5,781 nucleotides of DNA from Crocinitomicaceae bacterium (GTDB lineage: Bacteria > Bacteroidota > Bacteroidia > Flavobacteriales_D > Crocinitomicaceae), in contig WTIB01000307.1 in the NCBI GenBank assembly GCA_011522905.1, positions 1 through 5,781 of the forward strand. Reading direction: 5' to 3'. A program made the translations under genes and the position numbers. Shown here one piece after another: positions 1 through 5,710 of this stretch; within the stretch, counting starts at the first letter, position 1, and each line of letters starts with the position of its first letter. The notes under the pieces were generated by a model. The model was not told where the DNA came from and made no database searches. It was given only the letters and a program-made list of their open reading frames with translations.

Positions 1-17
1 ATGTTAATTTTAATACT

Positions 18-410
18 ATGAAGATGGTTATTATTTCACTCTTTCTGTTTATCACTTACTCATCACTATCCCAAGTGAAAAAAAGAGACCAGGGTGTTTA
101 TAAAGGTCTTATTCCTGGGTATGCAATCAATACGGGTCAAGACCTTATTCAGGTAGATTCATGTACCTTACAGATTCGACTTGAAAAAAACCAAATCATG
201 ATAAAAATCGACGATAAAGTATATGAGGGGACATATCAAGTACATCAAAAAATAAAGAGAACATATGTCTTACATGCTGAGACCCCTTATTCCGATATAA
301 AGGAAGAAATTATTTTAGTGGGAAAAGATAAAAGCATGTCAAGGAAAGGTCTATTTCCTCAACCCGACGCCAAGCTAAAAAAACTTAAGAAAAAGGAAGT
401 CTTATGGTAA
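18..410 (+). CDS. Small secreted protein of unknown function (130 aa)
   Basis: I do not recognise this protein. Residues 1-18 look like a Sec signal peptide: M-K-M followed by a hydrophobic stretch (VIISLFLFITY) and a small-residue end (SSLS), with Q19 as the likely first mature residue, so export to the periplasm or outside is inferred. There is no lipobox cysteine; the only Cys is C49. The mature part alternates short beta-like stretches (around 49-55, 58-64, 68-76, 81-88, 96-101), suggesting a small beta-rich fold. It ends in a very basic tail (residues 119-127, KLKKLKKKE). The start at 18 is chosen because it begins the signal peptide; M3 at 24 is an alternative. No in-frame stop precedes it in the 17 bases available, so an upstream extension cannot be strictly excluded. 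Its last 26 bp overlap the end of the convergent histidine kinase gene. That the gene is real is fairly likely; its function is unknown. Confidence 0.65.
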   Translation: MKMVIISLFLFITYSSLSQVKKRDQGVYKGLIPGYAINTGQDLIQVDSCTLQIRLEKNQIMIKIDDKVYEGTYQVHQKIKRTYVLHAETPYSDIKEEIILVGKDKSMSRKGLFPQPDAKLKKLKKKEVLW

Positions 411-1725
411 AGGTGCTACCTTTTCCATACTGACTATTTATCCCTATTGATCCATTGTGTGACTCAACGATGAGCTTCACATAATAAAGCCCCAAGCCAA
501 AACCTTTTACATCATGTATATTACCTGTCGGCACTCTATAAAACTTATCAAATATGGATTTTAAATGTTCTTTTTTAATACCAATTCCCTCATCTTTAAA
601 CTGAATAACAATGCCTTCTTTATTTACCGATGTTGCGATTAAAATACTTGGGTTTTTCTTACTGTATTTTAATGCATTATCCGTTAAATTGTGAATGACA
701 TTTGTAATATGTACAGGATCTGCCGTAATCTCATGGCTGCCCTCCCCTATTTCAAGCTGAATCGTGGCACCCTCTTGTTTTTCGATAAGTGCGAAGTTTT
801 CACTTAGCTGAACCAAGATTTCTTGAATATTAACTTTCTCTTTGTTTAATACCAATTTGTCTTTATCCAGCTTTGCCACATTTAAAACTCTTTCTACCTG
901 ACTTTCTAATCGTTTATTTTCATCAAAAATAATTCCTGCATATCTTTTTATTTTGTCAAAATCATCCGTTTTCTTTATCCTCATCAACATTTCGCTTGAC
1001 AATGAAATAGTAGATATTGGAGTTTTTAATTCATGGGTCATATTATTAATGAAATCATTCTTGATTTCAGATAACTTTTTCTGTCGAAAAATCACCGCAA
1101 GGCTGTAGGCAAAGAAGACCAGAACAAGCAGAATGATTACTCCTATATAAATCCAAGGGGAAATAAATCGAACAGGTTCGATGGATTTTGCCTCTACATT
1201 AGGAAAAAAAACGGTAAAATAGTGCCCGTCATTTTTAATGGATAAGTTCTCTGAGGTAATTCCTGCCTCGTCCAATGAAATGGGTTCATAAGAAGCAGCC
1301 TTGGTGAATTTTATTAAATTACCATAAACAATAGAATCGGTAAAGCAATCATAAATTCCATAGACAAAATCCTGATCTATATTTTGCTCATAAAACGCCT
1401 TTTTAAGCAATGTCTCAAGATAAAAAGGCTGTAATTCCTCGTTGATATCCACTTTAAATCTATTGGTCCTAATTTGCTTAACTGCACCATATAAATCAGA
1501 GCTGTCAGATAAATTTGTGTTGATTTTTTCTAATACATTCCTCAGGGCAACATGACATTGTTCTGAAAATTCCTTTAAATTCAGACTGTCCTCTTTTTCT
1601 TGAATTGCAATATTTTTAACCTGCAATTCCATCGTCTTTCTCACCCAAACACCTTGAATTACCATTATTCCTGCAATAGAAATAAGCCCAAGAAATATTA
1701 AAGTATTTAAGGAATAACGAGTCAT
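385..1725 (-). CDS. Membrane-bound sensor histidine kinase (HisKA + HATPase_c)
   Basis: This is a two-component sensor kinase that autophosphorylates on His and passes the phosphate to a response regulator. A first membrane helix lies at about residues 6-28 and a second at about 190-213. They bracket a roughly 160-residue extracytoplasmic sensor region with two cysteines (C57, C127) and no domain I can name. The cytoplasmic part has the H-box HELKTP with phosphoacceptor H231, the N-box (N342, N346, N350 in NLTDNALKYS), the G1 box DEGIG (378-382), the F-box FDKFYR (392-397) and the G2 box GFGLGL (408-413). All catalytic motifs are intact, and at 446 aa it is full length. The ATG at 1725 gives the first helix and lies 40 bp after the upstream reductase gene, so co-transcription is plausible. 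No response regulator gene is in the window; the downstream neighbour is a convergent gene. It resembles the RprX-type kinases of Bacteroidota, but that is a family-level impression, not a proven orthology. Confidence 0.95.
   Translation of the reverse strand: MTRYSLNTLIFLGLISIAGIMVIQGVWVRKTMELQVKNIAIQEKEDSLNLKEFSEQCHVALRNVLEKINTNLSDSSDLYGAVKQIRTNRFKVDINEELQPFYLETLLKKAFYEQNIDQDFVYGIYDCFTDSIVYGNLIKFTKAASYEPISLDEAGITSENLSIKNDGHYFTVFFPNVEAKSIEPVRFISPWIYIGVIILLVLVFFAYSLAVIFRQKKLSEIKNDFINNMTHELKTPISTISLSSEMLMRIKKTDDFDKIKRYAGIIFDENKRLESQVERVLNVAKLDKDKLVLNKEKVNIQEILVQLSENFALIEKQEGATIQLEIGEGSHEITADPVHITNVIHNLTDNALKYSKKNPSILIATSVNKEGIVIQFKDEGIGIKKEHLKSIFDKFYRVPTGNIHDVKGFGLGLYYVKLIVESHNGSIGINSQYGKGSTFTIRLPFS
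404..428. other. Imperfect hairpin in the convergent overlap of the small secreted gene and the kinase gene
   Basis: Arms 404-414 and 418-428 pair at 10 of 11 positions (one T-T mismatch) around a GCT loop. The structure covers the TAA stop (408-410) of the + strand gene. On the - strand it codes for the conserved G-K-G-S-T-F end of the kinase G2 region, so the symmetry may come from codon choice. There is no U-tract directly after it on either strand, but TTTTT and TTTTTTT runs follow within 25 bases on the - strand. A role in ending convergent transcription is possible but weak. Confidence 0.25.
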
Positions 1726-1732
1726 TAATCGA

Positions 1733-1754
1733 ATATCTTATGACGTAAAGATAT
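1733..1754 (-). repeat. Inverted repeat (hairpin) just upstream of the histidine kinase start
   Basis: The arms ATATCTT and AAGATAT pair perfectly over 7 bp around the 8-base loop TACGTCAT; a G-T pair can extend the stem by one. On the - strand the hairpin ends 7 bases before the kinase ATG (1725), where a ribosome would bind. It could be an RNA structure that tunes kinase translation or a DNA dyad bound by a regulator. The leading arm is part of the shared TTGATATCTTTA sequence. In AT-rich DNA a 7-bp dyad can arise by chance. Confidence 0.4.
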
Positions 1755-1757
1755 CAA
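1746..1757 (-). repeat. Copy 1 of a shared 12-base intergenic sequence TTGATATCTTTA
   Basis: This 12-base sequence lies in the 40-bp gap before the kinase gene and is identical to a sequence at 5699-5710 in the DUF2911 promoter. Both are on the same strand and both are upstream of a gene. Here it starts 32 bases before the kinase ATG and overlaps the hairpin arm. It is either a shared regulator site or chance similarity in AT-rich DNA. Confidence 0.4.
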
Positions 1758-1765
1758 ATTGAGAT

Positions 1766-2776
1766 TTAGAAGCCTTGAACCCCGTTTACTGTTGTATATT
1801 TTAAGACATTCTTTTTTTCCGGATGAATTCTGGCGAAAGCAGACTGAACTGCCAAGGTGCCTTCATGAAAACCACAAAGAATTAATTTCAGTTTGTTTTG
1901 ATAGGTGTTCACATCTCCTACCGCATAAATTCCTGGGATGTTTGTCGAGTAATCCACTGAATCCACCTTAATGGCATTTTTTTCAATATCAAGCCCCCAG
2001 CTTCCTATTGGACCTAAAGATGGCTTTAGGCCAAACAAAGGAATAAAATGGTCAGTTTCTTCAATCATTTCACCCGTTTTTTGATGGGTTATTTGAATCT
2101 TTTCCAATTTATCCTCTCCCATTACGGCGGTAACCTCGGCCTCTGTAATCAGCTTCACTTTGCCCTTTTCAGATAGGTCTATTACTTTTTGAACTGAATC
2201 TAAATGGCCCCTGAAAGAGCTACTTCTGTGCACCAAAACAACTTCTTTTGCTATTTTCTTTTCCGCTAAAAAAATGGACCAATCCAATGCAGAGTCACCT
2301 CCACCAGCAATTACACATTTTTTACCACGATACATTTCCGGGTCCTTAATGATATATTCAATACCACGATCTTCAAAATCAGCTATATTTTTAATAGGTG
2401 GTTTCCTTGGTTCAAAAACACCCAATCCACCAGCGATAATAACAATAGGCGCATGATGTTTGGTTCCTTTAATCGTCGTCACTATAAATGATCCATCCTC
2501 TTGCTTGGAAATTTCAGTAGCTGCCTCTCCCAATGTAAAACCGGCTTTGAATGGCTCAATCTGATCCATCAAATTATCAATAAGCTCCCCTGCTAAAATA
2601 GACGGAAATCCAGGAATATCATAAATCGGCTTCTTCGGATAAATCTCAGCGCATTGACCACCAGGTATAGGAAGTGAATCTATAAGGTGACACTTGAGTT
2701 TTAGCAAACCTGCTTCAAAAACGGTAAACAACCCCACTGGTCCGGCTCCTATAATAATAATGTCTGTTTTAATCAT
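1766..2776 (-). CDS. Ferredoxin/flavodoxin-NADP+ reductase, thioredoxin-reductase-like type
   Basis: This is a cytoplasmic FAD enzyme that moves electrons between NADPH and ferredoxin or flavodoxin (EC 1.18.1.2 by family). The FAD-binding GAGPVG is at 10-15, with the family signature GGQCAEIYPKKPIYDIPG at 39-56. The NADPH-binding segment AGGGDSALDW is at 157-166, followed by VHRSSSFR (182-189), whose basic residues fit the NADPH 2'-phosphate. The second FAD motif GIYAVGD is at 282-288. The redox-active CxxC of true thioredoxin reductases is absent (its four Cys, residues 29, 42, 154 and 301, are all isolated). A C-terminal extension (about 315-336, ending NGVQGF) is also typical of the ferredoxin-reductase branch known from Bacillus YumC and Chlorobaculum. 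Y52 is probably the residue stacking on the flavin, by analogy. At 336 aa it is of usual length and appears intact. No ferredoxin gene lies next to it; the kinase gene follows after 40 bp. The start ATG at 2776 has an A-rich leader and a candidate promoter upstream. Confidence 0.92.
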   Translation of the reverse strand: MIKTDIIIIGAGPVGLFTVFEAGLLKLKCHLIDSLPIPGGQCAEIYPKKPIYDIPGFPSILAGELIDNLMDQIEPFKAGFTLGEAATEISKQEDGSFIVTTIKGTKHHAPIVIIAGGLGVFEPRKPPIKNIADFEDRGIEYIIKDPEMYRGKKCVIAGGGDSALDWSIFLAEKKIAKEVVLVHRSSSFRGHLDSVQKVIDLSEKGKVKLITEAEVTAVMGEDKLEKIQITHQKTGEMIEETDHFIPLFGLKPSLGPIGSWGLDIEKNAIKVDSVDYSTNIPGIYAVGDVNTYQNKLKLILCGFHEGTLAVQSAFARIHPEKKNVLKYTTVNGVQGF

Positions 2777-2797
2777 TTTTTCAATTCAAAAGTCCTG

Positions 2798-2833
2798 CAA
2801 AATTAATATTATTCTGCTCATCCATAAGACAAA
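2798..2833 (-). promoter_or_regulatory. Possible promoter for the ferredoxin-NADP+ reductase gene
   Basis: In the 82-bp gap after the aldo/keto reductase gene, the - strand reads TAATTTTG (2805-2798), a perfect TAnnTTTG -7 box. A TTTG -33 candidate lies at 2833-2830. The spacer is 24 bases, slightly longer than the usual 17-23, so this is weaker than the DUF2911 promoter. The start point would fall near 2791, leaving a leader of about 15 bases before the ATG at 2776. If real, the reductase and kinase genes can be transcribed apart from the three genes upstream. Confidence 0.4.
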
Positions 2834-2847
2834 CCCCAATGCTTAAA

Positions 2848-2870
2848 CCAACAAAAAATTAAAATGTTGG
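2848..2870 (-). terminator. Weak stem-loop over the aldo/keto reductase stop codon
   Basis: The arms CCAACA and TGTTGG pair perfectly (6 bp) around an 11-base T-rich loop that contains the aldo/keto reductase stop codon TAA (2861-2859). Downstream on the - strand comes only TTTAAGC, so the U-tract is poor and the loop is large. It may act as a weak or partial terminator or an RNA stability element between the aldo/keto reductase and the reductase gene. Pairing is seen; function is a guess. Confidence 0.25.
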
Positions 2871-3842
2871 ATGCTCGGGCTGATTTTGTAATATCTCCTC
2901 AATTTGCTTGATCGCTTTTTCATCTAGCTTATTCAAAGCATCAATTGACTTCATGTTTTCTTTTAGCTGAGACATTTTTGATGCTCCCAAAATTACAGTA
3001 GATACATTTTGATTTTTCAAACACCACGCTATGCTCATTACGGGTAAACTCATTCCCAAATCATTTGACAATTCATTCAATAATGAAATCTTGGCTAATT
3101 TATCTTCTGTCAGATTCTTTTCTTTAAGCCATTCTAGACCTTCAACACCCAACCTGGTTCCTTTTGGAAACTTATTCAGGTATTTATCTGTTAAAATACC
3201 ACTCGCTAAAGGAGACCATATTGTTGTTCCAAGTCCCACAGTTTTATATAATTGAGCAAATTCTACCTCTACTTTTCTTCGCGCAAACATATTATACTCG
3301 GGCTGTTCCATAACTGGCCCGATAAGATGATTTTGTTTGGCAAACATATGGGCTTCCATGATTTCTTGAGCACTCCATTCTGAAGTTCCCCAATACAATA
3401 TTTTGCCTTGCATAATCAATTGATGCATTGCCCATACCGTTTCCTCTATTGGTGTTGATTTATCCGGACGGTGGCAAAAGTATAAATCAAGATAATCAAC
3501 CTGAAGTCGTTTCAAAGCCTGGTGACATGCCTCAAAAACATGCTTGCGGTTTAAACCTTTCTGAGTTGGCCATTGTCCACCTGTTCCAAAAAACACCTTA
3601 CTACTCACGATATAACTGTCTCGAGACCAAGCACTTTTTTTCAAAATCTTTCCCATCACCAATTCACTCTTTCCTCTTGCGTATATCTCAGCGTTATCAA
3701 AAAAGTTAATGCCTTGATCATAGGCATAATGCATCAGCTTTTCTGAAACTTTATCTTCAATAAGTTTTCCAAATGTAAGCCAGGAACCTAGAGATAGTCT
3801 ACTTACCTTCAAACCTGATTTACCGAGATTGTTGTATTCCAT
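2859..3842 (-). CDS. Aldo/keto reductase, Kv-beta-like (AKR6-type)
   Basis: This is a cytoplasmic NADPH-dependent oxidoreductase with a TIM-barrel fold that reduces aldehydes or ketones; the natural substrate cannot be told from sequence. The catalytic tetrad is visible: D49 and Y54 (in FFDNAEIYARGKSE), K82 (SSKVFF) and H124 (FCHRPD). Close similarity to voltage-gated potassium channel beta subunits is seen in several places: the tryptophan-rich segment around 72, GLNRKH (96-101), INQG-like IMQGKILYWGTSEWS (143-157), EQPEYNMFARRKVEVE (179-194) and WSPLASGI (209-216). Animal Kv-beta has Asn where this has H124, so this one keeps the standard catalytic His. The nicotinamide-cofactor end motif ILGASKMSQLKEN is at 284-296. 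The 327-aa length is normal and there is no damage. It starts 27 bp after the EamA gene and is probably in the same operon. There is no potassium channel gene nearby, so a stand-alone enzyme is more likely than a channel subunit. Confidence 0.93.
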   Translation of the reverse strand: MEYNNLGKSGLKVSRLSLGSWLTFGKLIEDKVSEKLMHYAYDQGINFFDNAEIYARGKSELVMGKILKKSAWSRDSYIVSSKVFFGTGGQWPTQKGLNRKHVFEACHQALKRLQVDYLDLYFCHRPDKSTPIEETVWAMHQLIMQGKILYWGTSEWSAQEIMEAHMFAKQNHLIGPVMEQPEYNMFARRKVEVEFAQLYKTVGLGTTIWSPLASGILTDKYLNKFPKGTRLGVEGLEWLKEKNLTEDKLAKISLLNELSNDLGMSLPVMSIAWCLKNQNVSTVILGASKMSQLKENMKSIDALNKLDEKAIKQIEEILQNQPEHPTF

Positions 3843-3869
3843 GTTTATCTGTTTTTGTTTTAAACCATG

Positions 3870-4769
3870 TTAATGTAATGAACGCATTGTTCTTTTTTTC
3901 TGCTGATTTTTAATGATTCCATTCGCAATTACGACCATTATAATTAGCACTGAACCAATATAAAAATTTGGACCAAGCTGTTCATGTTCCTTCAAAATGA
4001 AAATTGCCAAAATAATCGTATAAACAGGTTCTAAATTAATACTTAAAGAAACAGTGAAAGCACCAAGTCTCTTCACAATATCTATGGTAACTAAAAAAGC
4101 GAAAGATGTACAAATGACCGCTAAAAACAAAAGCCAGAACACATCGGACACCGTCAATTGAAACATAGACACATCAAATTGATTTGATAATATGAGATAA
4201 ATTGTCAAACCCACAAAACCCATTGCCAATTCATACATGCTAATATGTGTCGAAGGAATGTCTTCAACCAGCTTTGCATTACTAACAGCAAAAAAACCAG
4301 CTAAAAAGGCGGAAAGTAAGCCCATAAAAACAGCCCAGTATTCCTGTGTAGAAAAATCACCCGAAACAAAATATATCCCTCCAATAACAAGAAGTCCTAA
4401 CGAAAACTCCAACCACGAAAATCGTTTTTTCATAATTATGGGTTCCAACCATGCTACATGTAAAGTTGTAGTGGAAAGGCATAAAATCCCAAGCGAAGCA
4501 GTTGACCATTGGATGGAGGTGTAAAATGTAACCCAATGGGCGGCAACAACAAGACCCACAAAAGAAACACGCCAGAAAAATTTCTTGTTAATTGTTAGGG
4601 AGGACTTCACAAAAAGCAAGTAAATCATAATAACAAGAGAGGCAATTCCCACTCTATACCATACAATGTACAAAGCTTCGAGATGAATAAGCTTTCCTAA
4701 AATACCCGTGAATCCCCACAGGAAAATGATAAAATGTAATAAAAGGTGGTACCTATATTTAGAAAGCAC
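3870..4769 (-). CDS. EamA/DMT-superfamily membrane transporter
   Basis: This is an inner-membrane permease of the drug/metabolite transporter superfamily (RhaT/EamA type), which usually exports amino acids, metabolites or drugs; the substrate is not predictable. About ten hydrophobic segments can be seen (roughly residues 8-25, 33-53, 66-84, 88-107, 119-136, 143-162, 177-195, 208-229, 239-259, 268-287). They form two EamA repeats. Typical repeat ends are LEPIIMKKRFSW (108-119) and LEPVYTIILAIFILKE (246-261), with the conserved Pro and final Glu. The basic tail (KNQQKKR) fits a cytoplasmic C-terminus. Its 299 aa are standard. The start is GTG at 4769-4767: the next Met is residue 48, which would remove the first helix. 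Only the three bases GAA separate the DUF2911 TAG stop from this GTG, and both genes share the same reading frame. Translational coupling by termination and re-initiation is therefore likely. No strong ribosome binding site is visible. Confidence 0.92.
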   Translation of the reverse strand: MLSKYRYHLLLHFIIFLWGFTGILGKLIHLEALYIVWYRVGIASLVIMIYLLFVKSSLTINKKFFWRVSFVGLVVAAHWVTFYTSIQWSTASLGILCLSTTTLHVAWLEPIIMKKRFSWLEFSLGLLVIGGIYFVSGDFSTQEYWAVFMGLLSAFLAGFFAVSNAKLVEDIPSTHISMYELAMGFVGLTIYLILSNQFDVSMFQLTVSDVFWLLFLAVICTSFAFLVTIDIVKRLGAFTVSLSINLEPVYTIILAIFILKEHEQLGPNFYIGSVLIIMVVIANGIIKNQQKKRTMRSLH

Positions 4770-4772
4770 TTC

Positions 4773-5639
4773 CTATTTCATTTTTTTCCATTTGGCAATC
4801 GATTTTTCATTCATTCGAACGTAATCATCGTTCCCTTTTGATGCAGCCGTTTTCATCGAAACTTGAGCCGCTTCAATGGCTTTTTTGTATTCTCCGTTCC
4901 AGGCCAAGATCTCCGCCTGCAATTTGGTATACCAATAAGCTGAGGTTCCTCGGAGTTCCACTGCCTTATTAATCCATTCTAGTGATTTCTTTTTATCCAG
5001 CTCTTGATTATAATAATATTTAGCAGCACTGTAATAGTCTCCTGCAGAAGGTCCTGACATTACCTTATTGATGCTATTATCTACCTTCGTTCTTGTATCC
5101 AAGTTGAAAGGCATTTTTACCGCAACCCTGTCCCATGAAATAGACAATACCGCCCCGTCTGTTGACAGGTTTTCAAGCGCAATAGTCATTGTTTCTACTG
5201 AATTTGCAAGAGACAAAACCTTGGGCTGAACCTTAAGTGCAACTTTGGAATCATCCCATTCATCAGGAGTTCCCCAATTCGAATAATCAGTATAGAAGTA
5301 TACATCCCAAGATTGCTTATGAGGAGTGGCAAAAACGGCATATGTTCCTTTTTTAAGGGTATCAGAACCAAAATACAAATCATCGGAGCATGTGATTGTC
5401 GTATTCTTATTCGCCCCTAATCTCCACATTGCATCATAAGCAACAACGTTTCCAAATACCTCTCGATTTCTTTTTGAAGGACGGGCATATGTGATTTCGA
5501 TATCACTTAAACCAACCTTCTGATTGATTGTGCTTACTGGACTTAATTGAGGTGTTTCAACTTGTGCCGATACTCCCAACTGGACAGTAAAAAAGGACAC
5601 AAATAAAAACAAACAAGGATTTAATTTTGAAAGGGTCAT
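4773..5639 (-). CDS. Secreted DUF2911 protein with C-terminal TPR-like helices
   Basis: This is an exported protein of unknown function, common in Bacteroidota. Residues 1-25 form a signal peptide (hydrophobic CLFLFVSFFTVQLGV, cleavage likely at VSA/Q26). The DUF2911 domain spans roughly residues 31-178. Its marks are LSPVSTINQKVGLSDIEITY (32-51), ARPSKRNREVFG (52-63), MWRLGANKNTTIT (71-83), KKGTYAVFATP (96-106), the tryptophan-containing strand WDVYFYTD (111-118) and a following NWG. The C-terminal third (about 200-286) is helical with alternating Tyr/Ala/Trp positions. It reads as two TPR-like repeats (AAKYYYNQELDKKKSLEWINKA and a second around 236-265); a scaffold or binding role is inferred. 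The 288-aa length fits the common two-part form of this family. The ATG at 5639 starts the signal peptide and follows an A-rich leader. It is the first gene of the apparent - strand operon and has the best promoter in the window. No active-site residues are known to me. Confidence 0.9.
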   Translation of the reverse strand: MTLSKLNPCLFLFVSFFTVQLGVSAQVETPQLSPVSTINQKVGLSDIEITYARPSKRNREVFGNVVAYDAMWRLGANKNTTITCSDDLYFGSDTLKKGTYAVFATPHKQSWDVYFYTDYSNWGTPDEWDDSKVALKVQPKVLSLANSVETMTIALENLSTDGAVLSISWDRVAVKMPFNLDTRTKVDNSINKVMSGPSAGDYYSAAKYYYNQELDKKKSLEWINKAVELRGTSAYWYTKLQAEILAWNGEYKKAIEAAQVSMKTAASKGNDDYVRMNEKSIAKWKKMK

Positions 5640-5680
5640 AACTTTTTGTTTAAAACGATTTACTTTTTAAAAATGTTCAA

Positions 5681-5710
5681 CAAAAATAAACGGATAACTA
5701 AAGATATCAA
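5681..5710 (-). promoter_or_regulatory. Predicted Bacteroidota-type promoter for the DUF2911 gene
   Basis: On the - strand a TTG (5710-5708) is followed after 19 bases by TATTTTTG (5688-5681), a perfect match to the Bacteroidota -7 consensus TAnnTTTG at normal spacing. Transcription would start near 5675, giving a leader of about 35 bases that is A/T-rich just before the ATG at 5639. The TTG is part of TTGATATCTTTA, a 12-base sequence found again upstream of the histidine kinase gene, and of the small dyad TCAA-CAA-TTGA (5707-5717). The match to consensus is seen directly; activity is inferred. Confidence 0.6.
5699..5710 (-). repeat. Copy 2 of the shared 12-base intergenic sequence TTGATATCTTTA
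   Basis: This is identical to 1746-1757. Its first three bases are the predicted -33 TTG of the DUF2911 promoter, so a protein bound here would touch the RNA polymerase site. It lies 60-71 bases before the DUF2911 ATG. Confidence 0.4.

Noticed and set aside
5..12. TAATTTTA before the small secreted gene as a -7 box
   Set aside because: It has one mismatch, would start transcription at the ATG itself, and the -33 region is outside the window.
1759..1971. Open frame of 70 codons on the + strand
   Set aside because: It lies antisense inside the end of the reductase gene, has no family resemblance and has no leader or promoter; a shadow of a well-supported gene.
2274..2456. Open frame of 60 codons on the + strand
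   Set aside because: Antisense to the core NADPH-binding part of the reductase gene; Pro/Ile-rich composition typical of a shadow frame.
2781..2825. A 14-codon - strand mini-ORF (MDEQNNINFAGLLN) just before the reductase gene, considered as a leader peptide
   Set aside because: Its start lies upstream of the start point implied by the -7 box, it has no regulatory codon run, and frames this short arise easily by chance.
3031..3709. Two + strand open frames (3031-3255 and 3428-3709)
   Set aside because: Both lie antisense inside the conserved aldo/keto reductase gene and show no signal peptide, motif or domain.
4237..4524. Open frame of 95 codons on the + strand
   Set aside because: Antisense to the EamA transporter gene; no recognisable protein features.
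5195..5383. Open frame of 62 codons on the - strand
   Set aside because: Out-of-frame within the DUF2911 domain coding region, which is clearly conserved in its own frame.
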